A stretch of 64,000 nucleotides of DNA. Source: Mycobacterium numidiamassiliense (lineage in GTDB: Bacteria > Actinomycetota > Actinomycetes > Mycobacteriales > Mycobacteriaceae). Shown one piece after another: positions 1 through 8,420 of this stretch. A model generated the notes under the pieces. The model saw only the letters and a list, made by a program, of their open reading frames with translations. It did not search any database and was not told the origin of the DNA. The stretch is from NCBI RefSeq assembly GCF_900157365.1, contig NZ_FUEZ01000003.1, forward strand, positions 558,001 through 622,000, read 5' to 3'. Positions within the stretch are counted from its first letter, which is position 1. Each line of letters starts with the position of its first letter. The translations under genes and the position numbers were made by a program.

Positions 1-542
1 TCGGTGGTCTCACCGCCCGGCGTCCAGGCCAGCTCGAAGGTGCGTCCGCCGACCGTCAGCTCGTGGCCGTGATCGAATGTCGTGGTCGGTTCGGGGAAGG
101 AGAAGTCGATGGTCGCGGGATCGATCGTCTTGAAATGCTCGAGCACCGCGTCGGAGAACTTCTGGAAGGCAAACGATGTCTTGGGCACGCGATAGCCCAT
201 GAGTCGTTCGTTGTCGTCTCGCCAGTATCGGTAGTTGCGGTGCATCACGATCTCGGTGTCGGCGTCGCGCAGCGAGTTGACCCCGCCCCAATGATCGGCA
301 TGCCCCTGCGTGACGAGGATGGCCCGCGTCGGGCCGGCCACCTCGGCAAAAGCGTTCCGGTGCAGCGGGCCTTCGAAGACCAGCCCGCTGTTGACGATGA
401 CCCGCCCCTCGTCGGTCGCGACCGCGTAGGAGTTGGAGACGCCGGGCGACATCCAGATGTGATTGCCCAGCGGTATCGCCGACGTGTCGGTCGCCGCCGC
501 CAGGTCGGCGGCTCCGGGACGCTCCCGATGAATGCCAGCCAT
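1..542 (-). CDS. MBL-fold metallo-hydrolase, 3' end outside window
   Basis: Reading leftward from an ATG at 542 gives 180 residues before the window edge, so the C-terminus is missing. The reading is MAGIHRERPGAADLAA and continues with a metallo-beta-lactamase fold pattern: an N-terminal strand pair, then the metal loop VTQGHADHWGG at about residues 77-87. The family motif is THxHxDH. Here the first metal histidine is replaced by glutamine (TQGHADH), which is unusual. The loop resembles that of alkyl-sulfatase-like hydrolases (THxHADHFGG). An AGAGGA ribosome site sits about 8 bases upstream of the start. It is divergent from the SDR-TetR operon and shares its control region. Substrate unknown; the fold assignment is fairly secure. 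Confidence 0.75.
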   Translation of the reverse strand, partial: MAGIHRERPGAADLAAATDTSAIPLGNHIWMSPGVSNSYAVATDEGRVIVNSGLVFEGPLHRNAFAEVAGPTRAILVTQGHADHWGGVNSLRDADTEIVMHRNYRYWRDDNERLMGYRVPKTSFAFQKFSDAVLEHFKTIDPATIDFSFPEPTTTFDHGHELTVGGRTFELAWTPGGETT

Positions 543-552
543 GACTGGGGAT

Positions 553-570
553 CCTCTACAGTTCTAGAGG
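553..570. promoter_or_regulatory. Palindromic operator between divergent genes
   Basis: CCTCTA, six bases, then TAGAGG forms a perfect inverted repeat in the 42-base gap between the MBL-fold gene and the SDR gene. It overlaps the ribosome-binding region of both. The TetR-type gene ending the SDR operon is the obvious candidate to bind it. Binding is inferred, not shown. Confidence 0.5.
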
Positions 571-584
571 TAAAGTCAATAACC

Positions 585-1355
585 ATGGGATTGCAGGGTC
601 TGAGAGACAAGGTTGCCCTCGTGGTGGGCGGCGCCACCGGGATCGGTGCCGCGACGGCGGCGCGCCTCGGCGACGAGGGCTGCCGTGTCGTCATCGGCGA
701 CGTCGCCGCCGACGCCGCAGCGCAAACGGCTGCGCGGATCACCGCGGGCGGGGGCACGGCGACGCACGTCGTCTTCGACCTGGCCGAGCCCGCGTCGGTT
801 TCTGCCCTGATCGATACCGCCGCAACGACTTTCGACGGCATCGACCTGATGTTCAACGTCGGGGCCGACATGAGCACGATCCGAGCCGACACCGACGTGG
901 TCGATATCGACTTCGACGTGTGGGACCGGGTGATGGCGGTCAACCTGCGCGGTTACGTGGCCGCCATGAAATACGCCATCCCGAAAATGCTCGCTCGCGG
1001 CGGCGGGGTGATCGTCAACATGTCCTCGGCGGCGGCGTTCCAGGGCGAGCCCGCGCGGCCGGCTTATGCCACCGCGAAGGCCGGAATCGGCGCACTGACC
1101 CGGCATGTCGCCTCGAGATGGGGCAAGGAGGGCATCCGCTGCAACGCCGTGGCGCCGGGCTTTACCGCGACCGATGCCATCCGCGCGGTCCCCCAGTGGC
1201 CCGAGCTGGAGGCGGGCGCGCTGAAACGCATCCGCGGACAGCGCGTCGGCTACCCCGCTGACATCGCCTCGCTGGTCGCCTTCCTGCTCTCCGACGAGGG
1301 CGCCTGGATCAACGGTCAGGTCCTCAACATCGACGGCGGAACCGTCCTCCGCTGA
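585..1355 (+). CDS. SDR family NAD(P)-dependent oxidoreductase
   Basis: A 256-residue short-chain dehydrogenase/reductase of classical length. It has the glycine-rich cofactor motif GGATGIGAATA near residue 13, the NMSSAAA serine strand, and the catalytic YATAK tyrosine-lysine pair. The C-terminus has the typical GQVLNIDGGTVLR ending. An open frame extends upstream past 63, but that part is antisense to the MBL gene and lacks SDR similarity, so the ATG at 585 is chosen. The residue after the first glycine-rich strand is aspartate (GDVAAD), which favours NAD over NADP. It lies two bases before the TetR gene, so both are probably co-transcribed. Substrate unknown. Confidence 0.88.
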   Translation: MGLQGLRDKVALVVGGATGIGAATAARLGDEGCRVVIGDVAADAAAQTAARITAGGGTATHVVFDLAEPASVSALIDTAATTFDGIDLMFNVGADMSTIRADTDVVDIDFDVWDRVMAVNLRGYVAAMKYAIPKMLARGGGVIVNMSSAAAFQGEPARPAYATAKAGIGALTRHVASRWGKEGIRCNAVAPGFTATDAIRAVPQWPELEAGALKRIRGQRVGYPADIASLVAFLLSDEGAWINGQVLNIDGGTVLR

Positions 1356-1357
1356 TC

Positions 1358-1981
1358 ATGACTGCCCGAAACGTCACCCGGAAACGCAACGGCGACGAAC
1401 GCCGGCGCGAACTGTGCGACGCCGCCATCCAGGTGCTGGCCGAACACGGATCCCGCGGTCTGACGCACGGACGGGTGGATCGTTGCGCGAGGGTGCCCGA
1501 GGGCACGACGTCGTACTACTACCGCACCCGCGCGGCCCTGCTGCGCGGTGTCGGCACGCGCATCGCCGAGATCGACGTCACCAATCTTCAGTCGGTGATC
1601 GACGAGCCGCGGGATCCCCTGTCGCCGTTCGCGCATCTGGCCGAGCTCGTCATGATGCAGGCCGACGGAACCGGGCTGATGCTGAACCGCGCGCGCCACG
1701 AGTTGTTGCTGGCGGCGGTGCGCGACCCCGATCTCGCTGCGACTTCGCAGGCCTTCGGCGCCCGGATCAACACCATGACCCACGAGGCCACCGCCCACCT
1801 GCAGCCGGGCACCGACGACCCCGCCCTGCTCGACGCCCAGACGACGGCGGTGACCACCTTCATCGCGGGCGTGTTCACGCGGCTGATCGGCGGCGACCGC
1901 ACCATCAACGACGCCGGGCAACTCGCCCGTTTGCTGGAGGCCGTCGCCACCGCGGTGTCGCTGCAAGCTCAGCGAACTTAA
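1358..1981 (+). CDS. TetR/AcrR family transcriptional regulator
   Basis: A 207-residue protein with an N-terminal helix-turn-helix (residues about 15-60: RRRELCDAAIQVLAEHGSRG, then VPEGTTSYYYRTRAALL), the layout of TetR regulators. The rest is a helical ligand domain. It starts two bases after the SDR stop. The location suggests it senses a substrate of the SDR or MBL enzyme and acts on the palindrome at 553-570. No ligand can be predicted. Confidence 0.85.
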   Translation: MTARNVTRKRNGDERRRELCDAAIQVLAEHGSRGLTHGRVDRCARVPEGTTSYYYRTRAALLRGVGTRIAEIDVTNLQSVIDEPRDPLSPFAHLAELVMMQADGTGLMLNRARHELLLAAVRDPDLAATSQAFGARINTMTHEATAHLQPGTDDPALLDAQTTAVTTFIAGVFTRLIGGDRTINDAGQLARLLEAVATAVSLQAQRT

Positions 1982-2059
1982 GCGTCCGACGAAAACGCCG
2001 GTGTAGCTGCGCGACTGCACCTACCCTTATTGCCGACGCTGGATCACTTTGAGGATTGG

Positions 2060-2296
2060 ATGCACATGAAGCGATCTCTCGCCGCTGGCCTGTTGGCTTT
2101 CGCGGGGTTAATGACGACCGGAGTTGGCGTCAGCAACGCCGACACGATTCAGACCGAGGGCAACTACCAGACTCGCCAGGCCTGCCAGGACGCGGGCCCG
2201 GGCGTCAGAGCCTCCACACCGGGAAACTGGAACAACTTCTGGTGCGTCCCGGATCGCAACGTCAACGGCAACTGGAAGCTCGTTCTGAGCAACTAG
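2060..2296 (+). CDS. Small secreted protein of unknown function
   Basis: A 78-residue protein with a cleavable signal peptide: MHMKRSLAAGLLAFAGLM, then a hydrophobic stretch ending at SNADT near residue 28. The mature part is about 50 residues, with two cysteines (QACQDAG and WCVPD) that could form a disulfide. GAGG at 2051 favours the ATG at 2060; the ATG at 2066 is also possible. Its stop overlaps that of the convergent dehydrogenase in the shared palindrome CTAG. It resembles small secreted mycobacterial proteins, but no family is recognised with certainty. Confidence 0.7.
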   Translation: MHMKRSLAAGLLAFAGLMTTGVGVSNADTIQTEGNYQTRQACQDAGPGVRASTPGNWNNFWCVPDRNVNGNWKLVLSN

Positions 2297-3159
2297 TACG
2301 AATAGAAACCCTCGCCGGTTTTGATGCCGAGCTTGCCGGCATCGACATAGGCCTGCAACAACTCTCGTACGTTTTCCGGTAGGTGCGGGAACTCGGCCGC
2401 GTAGTGGTTCTCAATGTCGAGCACCACGTCGAGGCCGACAAGGTCCATCATTCGAAATGGGCCGGCCGGCACACCCAAGTTGATCGTGAACATCCCGTCG
2501 ACATCCTCGGGACGGGCCACGCCCTCGGCGACGACGGCCAGCGCCTCACGCTTGATGGCGGCCCAGATCCGGTTGAAGATGAAGCCGGTGCATTCCTTGC
2601 GCGCTTCGAAGGGATGCACGCCGAATTCGGGCAGCACCCTCAGCAGGGTGTCGAGCAGGCCCCGGTCGGTTTCACCGTCGGACATCAGGTCGATCGCGTT
2701 GAGCTCCGGTGGCATGTAGAAATGCATGTTGCACAAACGGCTTTTGTCGCTGACGTTTTCGGCCATCAACCGTGACGGGTACGACGACGAGTTGGTCGCG
2801 AAGATGGTGCCCGGCTGCGCCAAGTGGTCGATCTGTCCCCACAGCGGAATCTTGATGTCGAGCCGTTCCGGGACGGATTCAACGACGAGCCAGGCGTCGT
2901 CGAGCGCTTCTTCGAGTGTCGCAACACCGGTCACGACGCCGGCCTGACCGGAGCCGCGCTGCTCGAGGACCCGCGGAAGGGTTTGGGAGACATAATCGCT
3001 CGCCTCGGCCAGTTGCTCGGGCCGCCGGGCATAGATTCGCACCGGTCCACCGCGGGTGGCGAACATCAGGGCGATCCGGCGCCCCAGGGTCCCGGCGCCG
3101 ACCACCGCGACCGGGCGATGCTGGATGTCTTCGAAGGTGTACGTGTACGAGCCAGTCAC
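2293..3159 (-). CDS. 3-hydroxyacyl-CoA dehydrogenase family protein
   Basis: A 288-residue protein with an N-terminal Rossmann domain (VAVVGAGTLGRRIALMFATRG) and a C-terminal helical dimerisation domain (GFIFNRIWAAIKREALAVV, then GPFRMMDLVGLDV). This is the two-domain architecture of NAD-dependent 3-hydroxyacyl-CoA dehydrogenases. The catalytic-histidine region is NMHFYMPP, close to the family HFFNP motif. Expected role: oxidation of a 3-hydroxyacyl-CoA in beta-oxidation or a related acid pathway. Monocistronic, between two oppositely oriented genes. Confidence 0.88.
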   Translation of the reverse strand: MTGSYTYTFEDIQHRPVAVVGAGTLGRRIALMFATRGGPVRIYARRPEQLAEASDYVSQTLPRVLEQRGSGQAGVVTGVATLEEALDDAWLVVESVPERLDIKIPLWGQIDHLAQPGTIFATNSSSYPSRLMAENVSDKSRLCNMHFYMPPELNAIDLMSDGETDRGLLDTLLRVLPEFGVHPFEARKECTGFIFNRIWAAIKREALAVVAEGVARPEDVDGMFTINLGVPAGPFRMMDLVGLDVVLDIENHYAAEFPHLPENVRELLQAYVDAGKLGIKTGEGFYSY

Positions 3160-3272
3160 ATACGCATGCTAAGTCTCCGCGGTTGCCGTGCCGCCGTCGC
3201 GATGTGACAAAAAATTGCGCTGGGTTGTCGTTCGTAGACAAACACCGGATTTCGTGGCTCGCGGTGCAGCCT

Positions 3273-3335
3273 GAATTCACCTGTGTCACTGCTGGCGGCG
3301 CGCAACTCTCCCACCCGAAATCACTTGTGTCACTG
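3273..3335. repeat. Two direct repeats upstream of 13E12 gene
   Basis: Two 19-base near-identical units at 3273-3291 and 3317-3335 share the core TGTGTCACTG and are spaced 44 bases apart. They lie just upstream of the 13E12-type gene. Similar TGTCAC-containing stretches are often seen near this repeat family; whether they are promoters or recombination sites is unknown. Confidence 0.4.
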
Positions 3336-3393
3336 TGGTTTCAGTAGCTTCTGAGCGCGGCTTTTTGTCGGTGGGTGCGGATAGCTTGGCGGT

Positions 3394-4767
3394 ATGAGTT
3401 CAGCCGCAGTTCCCGATCGGGAGGCATTGGTGGCGGCTTTCGATGCCTTCGATGCCGCGGTGGACACTGTGGTCGGATTCGATATCGAGATGTTGACCAC
3501 GCCCGAGCTCTTGCCGTTGTTGCAACGCTACGAACGGGCGCGGCGGCGGTTACCCACGGGCGAACATGCACTGATCAACAAGCTCGCCCGCGAAGCCACG
3601 CCCGAGGAACTCGGCGGCACACTGTCGCATGCGGTGGCCGAATGGACCCTCATCACGCGCGCTGAAGCCGCCCGGCGAGTCCGCGAGGCCAGCGATCTCG
3701 GCGAACGTTGCGGGCTCACGGGCGAGCCCCTACCGCCGATGCTGCCGGCCACCGCAGCAGCACAGCGCGCGGGCCGCCTAGGCGCCGGGCACGTTTCCGT
3801 CATCCGCCGCTTCTGCCATCAGCTGCCGGGTTTCATCGACCTCGACACCCGCGAGCACGCCGAAGCCCAACTCGCCCGGCTGGGCTCGCAGTATCGGCCT
3901 GACCAACTCGCGCAGCTGGCCAACCGACTCACCGACTGCCTCAACCCCGACGGCAGCTACACCGACGACGACCGCGCCCGCCGACGCGGATTGACCCTGG
4001 GCAACCAAGAAACCAACGGGATGTCGGCGCTACGCGGTTGGATCACGCCCGAGCTACGCGCCACCCTTGAAGCGGTGTGGGCCAAGCTGGCCGCGCCCGG
4101 CATGTGCAACCCCACCGACGACACCCCGTGCGTGGACGGCGCGCCCACCCAGGACGCCATCGACCGTGATTCCCGCAGCTCCGCCCAGCGCCAGCACGAC
4201 GGCCTCAACGCCGCCCTCCGCGCCGTGCTCGCCTCAGGCGAGCTGGGCCAGCACAACGGGCTACCGGCTTCGATCATCGTCACCACCTCGTTGGAAGACC
4301 TGGAGGCAGCAGCCGGAAGTGGAGTCACCGGCGGGGGCACGCGCCTGCCGATCAGCGATGTCATCCGCCTGGCTCGCCACGCGCACCACTACTTGGCCGT
4401 TTTCGACAAGGGCAAAGCCGTGGCGCTGCATCACACCAAACGCCTGGCTTCACCCGGCCAACGAATTGTCTTGTACGCCAAGGACCGCGGCTGCTCGGCA
4501 CCCGGATGCAACCTGCCCGGGTTCTACTGCGAAGTGCACCATGTCACCGACTATGCGCACTGCCACACCACCGACGTCGACGATCTCACCTTCGCCTGCG
4601 GCCCCCACCACCGAATGCTGAGACCAACCGGCTGGACCACCCGAAAGCGCGCCAACGGTGATACCGAATGGATCCCGCCCCCGCACTTGGACCGGGGCCA
4701 ACCACGCACCAATGCCTTCCACCACCCCGAGGAACTGCTGCTTGATGGCGACGGAGACGCGCTATAG
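3394..4767 (+). CDS. DUF222 / HNH endonuclease protein (13E12 repeat family)
   Basis: A 457-residue protein with an N-terminal DUF222 helical region (about 1-330) and a C-terminal HNH nuclease domain. The nuclease shows two CxxxxC-like metal ligands ([13 protein letters not shown]), [13 protein letters not shown] as the catalytic HH core, and ACGPHHRML. This is the mycobacterial 13E12 repeat family, which is multicopy in M. tuberculosis and whose members there serve as phiRv1 prophage attachment sites. The nuclease motif looks intact. Its stop overlaps the SRAP gene tail-to-tail in the palindrome CTATAG. In vivo function is unknown. Confidence 0.87.
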   Translation: MSSAAVPDREALVAAFDAFDAAVDTVVGFDIEMLTTPELLPLLQRYERARRRLPTGEHALINKLAREATPEELGGTLSHAVAEWTLITRAEAARRVREASDLGERCGLTGEPLPPMLPATAAAQRAGRLGAGHVSVIRRFCHQLPGFIDLDTREHAEAQLARLGSQYRPDQLAQLANRLTDCLNPDGSYTDDDRARRRGLTLGNQETNGMSALRGWITPELRATLEAVWAKLAAPGMCNPTDDTPCVDGAPTQDAIDRDSRSSAQRQHDGLNAALRAVLASGELGQHNGLPASIIVTTSLEDLEAAAGSGVTGGGTRLPISDVIRLARHAHHYLAVFDKGKAVALHHTKRLASPGQRIVLYAKDRGCSAPGCNLPGFYCEVHHVTDYAHCHTTDVDDLTFACGPHHRMLRPTGWTTRKRANGDTEWIPPPHLDRGQPRTNAFHHPEELLLDGDGDAL

Positions 4768-5526
4768 CAGCGTGATCTGCTCCGGCTCTGGTTTGGCGGG
4801 CTCAAGCAGCTCGGGCCCATTGTTGCGCACACTGTTGACGAGCGTGGAGATCTCACGAATCTCGACGTCACGCACATCCGGCGCGCGGGCCAACAGCTCG
4901 GCATCGAGTGCGGCATCGGGATTCAGCCAGGAGTCCCAGTCGGGCTCGGCCAAAATCAGCGGCATCCGGTCGTGGATCTCGGCCAGCTCTCCCACGGCAT
5001 CGGTGGTGATGATCGTGCAGCTGAGCAGCGGGTCGGCATCCTTACTCGGCTTCCACACCGACCACAGCCCGGCCATGAACAGCGTGTCGCCGTCGCCGCG
5101 GTGCATGAAGAACGGGGTCTTGGCGGTCTTCTTCCCCGCCGCGCCGTCGGCGTTGGGCCGCCATTCATACCAGCCGTCCATCGGCACCAGGCACCGCTTG
5201 TTCCTGGCCGAGCCGCGAAACGCCGGCGAGGTGGCCACCTTGTCGGCCCGGGCGTTGATCAGCAGCGGACCCTTGTTGTCCGGCGCGCCGTCGGGACCGG
5301 GCTTGACCCACGGCGGGATCAAACCCCAACGCATGAGCCGCACCCGCCTGGTCGGCTCGTCGTCCGGGTCGGAATGCCGACTGACCACGGTCGCGACTGT
5401 CGTGGTCGGGGCCACGTTGTAGTTGGGGGCCCCGGCATTGGGAGCGGCCTCGGTGGCCTCGTCGATCGCCTTGATCTTCTGGGCCAGCAGGGCCGGATCG
5501 GTCGTCACCGCAAACCGTCCACACAT
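4762..5526 (-). CDS. SRAP domain protein (YedK/HMCES-like), abasic-site crosslinker
   Basis: A 254-residue SRAP protein. The family acts by cleaving off Met1 so that Cys2 can bond covalently to abasic sites in single-stranded DNA, forming a protective DNA-protein crosslink. The MCGRF start fixes the initiation codon at 5526 even though the frame stays open further upstream. Other conserved parts are APNYNVAPT (Asn), [26 protein letters not shown] (the active-site glutamate region) and IHDRMPLIL (His). Monocistronic, convergent with the 13E12 gene and divergent from aroA. Confidence 0.92.
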   Translation of the reverse strand: MCGRFAVTTDPALLAQKIKAIDEATEAAPNAGAPNYNVAPTTTVATVVSRHSDPDDEPTRRVRLMRWGLIPPWVKPGPDGAPDNKGPLLINARADKVATSPAFRGSARNKRCLVPMDGWYEWRPNADGAAGKKTAKTPFFMHRGDGDTLFMAGLWSVWKPSKDADPLLSCTIITTDAVGELAEIHDRMPLILAEPDWDSWLNPDAALDAELLARAPDVRDVEIREISTLVNSVRNNGPELLEPAKPEPEQITLL

Positions 5527-5570
5527 ATCTCCCATGGTGGCAGAAGACGGCGACAGGCAATGATGGACGG

Positions 5571-6854
5571 GTGAGTACGTGGGCGGCCCCAAGGACATCG
5601 CAACCGGTGCACGCGACCGTGTCCGTTCCTGGCTCGAAGTCGCAGACCAACCGGACGCTGGTGCTGGCCGCGCTGGCGGCCGCACAGGGCAGTGGCACCT
5701 CGACGATCCGTGGCGCGCTGCGCAGCCGGGACACCGATTTGATGATCGGAGCGCTGCGCACCCTGGGCCTACGCGTCGATGGAGCCGGGTCCGACCTGAC
5801 GGTCAGCGGTGGGATCGCGCCGGATGCCGACGCAACGGTGGACACCGGTCTGGCTGGAACGGTGTTGCGTTTTGTGCCGCCGCTCGCGGCGCTGGCCGAA
5901 TCGGTGGTCGCGTTCGACGGCGACGAGCAAGCCCGGGCCCGGCCGATCGCGCCGCTGCTGGACGCGCTGCGCGACCTGGGCGTGGTCATCGACGGCACGG
6001 GTCTGCCCTTCCGGGTCCACGGCAAGGGGTCGCTCGCCGGCGGCACCGTGTCCATCGACGCGTCGGCGTCGTCGCAGTTCGTCTCGGGCCTGCTGCTGTG
6101 CGGTGCGTCGTTCACCGATGGGCTGACCGTGCAACACACCGGTTCGACGGTGCCGTCGGCGCCGCACATCGCGATGACGGTGGAGATGCTGCGGCAGGCC
6201 GGCGTCGACGTCGACGATTCGGTGCCCAACCGTTGGCAGGTGCGGGCCGGCAAGGTCGAGGCCCGGCACTGGGATGTAGAACCCGATCTGACCAACGCGG
6301 TGCCCTTCCTGGCGGCCGCAGTGGTCACCGGCGGGGCCGTCCGCATCACCGGTTGGCCGACGACGAGTGTGCAACCCTCCGAAGACATCCTGAGCGTGCT
6401 GGGCAAGCTGAACGCCGTTGTCACACAGGATGCTTCATCTCTTGAGGTGCGCGGCTCCGCGGATTACGGCGGCTTTGACGTCGACCTGCGCGATGTCGGT
6501 GAGCTCACGCCGTCGGTGGCGGCGCTGGCGGCGCTGGCGACGACGGGATCCGTGTCGCGCCTGTCCGGCATCGCCCACCTGCGCGGCCACGAGACCGATC
6601 GACTGGCCGCGCTGAGCGCCGAGATCAACCGCCTGGGCGGCGACTGCCAGGAGACGCCCGACGGTCTGGTGATCATCGCGACGCCGTTGCGCGCCGGCGT
6701 CTGGCGCGCGTACGCCGACCACCGGATGGCGATGGCCGGGGCCATCATCGGGCTGCGCGTCGACGGTGTCGAGGTCGACGACATCGGCGCCACCAGCAAG
6801 ACGCTGCCGGAATTCCCGCAGCTGTGGGCGGGCATGCTGGAGTCCAGCGTTTGA
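5571..6854 (+). CDS. aroA: 3-phosphoshikimate 1-carboxyvinyltransferase (EPSP synthase)
   Basis: A 427-residue EPSP synthase, which transfers enolpyruvate from PEP to shikimate-3-phosphate in chorismate synthesis. Motifs: [10 protein letters not shown] near residue 20 (substrate lysine and serine), GLAGTVLRF near 95, [10 protein letters not shown], and the C-terminal YADHRMAMA. Start is GTG at 5571. The sequence follows the M. tuberculosis AroA (Rv3227) pattern closely. Its TGA overlaps the likely TTG of rsgA, so the two are translationally coupled, as in H37Rv. Confidence 0.96.
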   Translation: MSTWAAPRTSQPVHATVSVPGSKSQTNRTLVLAALAAAQGSGTSTIRGALRSRDTDLMIGALRTLGLRVDGAGSDLTVSGGIAPDADATVDTGLAGTVLRFVPPLAALAESVVAFDGDEQARARPIAPLLDALRDLGVVIDGTGLPFRVHGKGSLAGGTVSIDASASSQFVSGLLLCGASFTDGLTVQHTGSTVPSAPHIAMTVEMLRQAGVDVDDSVPNRWQVRAGKVEARHWDVEPDLTNAVPFLAAAVVTGGAVRITGWPTTSVQPSEDILSVLGKLNAVVTQDASSLEVRGSADYGGFDVDLRDVGELTPSVAALAALATTGSVSRLSGIAHLRGHETDRLAALSAEINRLGGDCQETPDGLVIIATPLRAGVWRAYADHRMAMAGAIIGLRVDGVEVDDIGATSKTLPEFPQLWAGMLESSV

Positions 6855-7855
6855 GGCCGGGCGACTACGACGAATCCGACGTCAAAGTCCGGTCCGGTAA
6901 AGGGACGCGGCCCCGGACCAAGACGCGTCCGCAACACGCCGATGCGGAGTCCGCCATGGTGGTCAGTGTCGACCGCGGCCGTTGGGGGTGCGTCCTAGGG
7001 GGCCGCCCCGATCGCCGCGTCACCGCCATGCGAGCCCGCGAGCTGGGCCGCACGCCGATCGTCGTCGGCGACGATGTCGACATCGTCGGCGATCTGTCCG
7101 GTCGCCACGACACCCTGGCCCGCATCGTGCGCCGAGGTCCGCGACGAACGGTGTTGCGGCGCACCGCCGATGACACCGACCCCACCGAACGGGTGGTGGT
7201 CGCCAACGCCGACCAATTGCTGATCGTGGTGGCGCTCGCCGATCCGCCGCCGCGCACCGGCCTGGTCGACCGGACGCTGATCGCCGCCTACGCGGGCGGC
7301 CTGACGCCGATTCTGTGCCTGACCAAGACGGACCTGGCACCGCCGGAGCCGTTCGCCGAGCAGTTTGTGGATCTGGACCTGACGGTGGTGGCCGCGGGTG
7401 TCGACGATCCCCTGCTCGCGGTGGCCGAGTTGCTGCCCGGCAAGATCACCGTGCTACTCGGGCATTCCGGTGTCGGCAAGTCAACGTTGGTGAATCGTCT
7501 TGTGCCCGAGGCTGATCGGGCCGTCGGCGTGGTCGACAGCATCGGTAGGGGGCGGCACACCTCGACACAGTCGGTGGCTTTGCCACTAGGCGGGCCGCTG
7601 GGCGACTCGCTGCCGGGTTCCGGCTGGGTGATCGACACCCCGGGCATTCGCTCGTTCGGGTTGGCCCACATTCAGCCCGACGACGTACTCGCGGCCTTCG
7701 CCGATCTGGCCGAGGCCGCGAAGGACTGCCCGCGTGGCTGCGGGCACATGGGTCCGCCGGCCGACCCCGGGTGCGCGCTGGACGCGCTGACCGGGCCTGG
7801 CGCTGGTCGCGTCGCCGCGGCCCGGCGGCTACTTGCGGCGCTCAGGGAGACTTAG
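6851..7855 (+). CDS. rsgA: Ribosome small-subunit-dependent GTPase RsgA
   Basis: A circularly permuted GTPase acting in late 30S subunit maturation. An OB-fold comes first (DRGRWGCVL), then the motifs in permuted order: LTKTD (G4), GHSGVGKST (G1 P-loop), DTPG (G3). A C-terminal zinc knuckle follows ([16 protein letters not shown]). The TTG at 6851 overlaps the aroA stop and starts [14 protein letters not shown], giving 334 residues. An ATG at 6824 inside aroA is the alternative. Equivalent to Rv3228. The tail overlaps the convergent HxlR gene by 14 bases. Confidence 0.93.
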   Translation: MRPGDYDESDVKVRSGKGTRPRTKTRPQHADAESAMVVSVDRGRWGCVLGGRPDRRVTAMRARELGRTPIVVGDDVDIVGDLSGRHDTLARIVRRGPRRTVLRRTADDTDPTERVVVANADQLLIVVALADPPPRTGLVDRTLIAAYAGGLTPILCLTKTDLAPPEPFAEQFVDLDLTVVAAGVDDPLLAVAELLPGKITVLLGHSGVGKSTLVNRLVPEADRAVGVVDSIGRGRHTSTQSVALPLGGPLGDSLPGSGWVIDTPGIRSFGLAHIQPDDVLAAFADLAEAAKDCPRGCGHMGPPADPGCALDALTGPGAGRVAAARRLLAALRET

Positions 7856-8315
7856 CCAGCCGCACACCGAGTTCATCGGGCGGCACGAGGTGCCCTTCGG
7901 CGCAACGGATTTCGACGGTCGCCTCGGCGCCGCAGCCCTGATGTGTGAGGCGTAGCCGGTTGCGGCCGGGCAGATGGCGTCTCCCCCACTCGAACATCGC
8001 CCAGACCACGGGCATGAAGTCGATGCCCGCGTCGGTAAGCACATATTCGTCGCGGCTGCGCTGCCCGGGTTCGCGGTAGGGTCGCCGGGTCAGCAGGCCG
8101 AGGTCGACCAGTTCGGTCAGTCGCGCCGAGGTGGCCGCCTTGGTGATGCCCACCCGGCGGGCGAAGTCGTCGAACCGGGTGGTGCCGTAGTAGGCCTCGC
8201 GCATGATCAGCATTGCGGATTTGGTGCCGACGGCCGCCATGGTCTTTTCGATCGCACACTCACCGACCGCGGACCATTTGTCGCGGTCGACCAGCGCGCC
8301 TTGCAGAAATGTCAT
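7842..8315 (-). CDS. HxlR family winged-helix regulator
   Basis: A 157-residue protein with the HxlR winged-helix domain: CAIEKTMAAVGTKSAMLIMREA, then TRFDDFARRVGITKAATSARLTEL and LLTRRPYREPGQRSRDEYVLT. The tail (about 120-157) carries CGAEATVEIRCAEGHLV, a small cysteine-containing segment common in mycobacterial HxlR proteins. It is divergent from the thiolase and separated from it by about 105 bases that contain an inverted repeat, so it probably controls itself and the thiolase. Confidence 0.88.
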   Translation of the reverse strand: MTFLQGALVDRDKWSAVGECAIEKTMAAVGTKSAMLIMREAYYGTTRFDDFARRVGITKAATSARLTELVDLGLLTRRPYREPGQRSRDEYVLTDAGIDFMPVVWAMFEWGRRHLPGRNRLRLTHQGCGAEATVEIRCAEGHLVPPDELGVRLAKSP

Positions 8316-8364
8316 CTAAATCACCTCCCCGTCTGGGTTGCTTTCAATATACCTAGATGTTTAC

Positions 8365-8388
8365 CTGGGTATAGCTAGGACTACCCAG
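8365..8388. promoter_or_regulatory. Inverted repeat in HxlR-thiolase gap
   Basis: CTGGGTA and TACCCAG, separated by 10 bases, form a perfect 7-base inverted repeat. A second, overlapping pair (CCTAG near 8352 and CTAGG near 8375) lies in the same gap. The size fits a dimeric winged-helix regulator such as HxlR. Binding is inferred. Confidence 0.45.
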
Positions 8389-8420
8389 TGTTAGCTCAGG
8401 AGTGGACTCGAGGAGGAGCC

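Noticed and set aside
63..584. N-terminal extension of the SDR frame
   Set aside because: Runs antisense to the MBL gene and lacks SDR similarity; ATG 585 begins the Rossmann fold at the normal distance.
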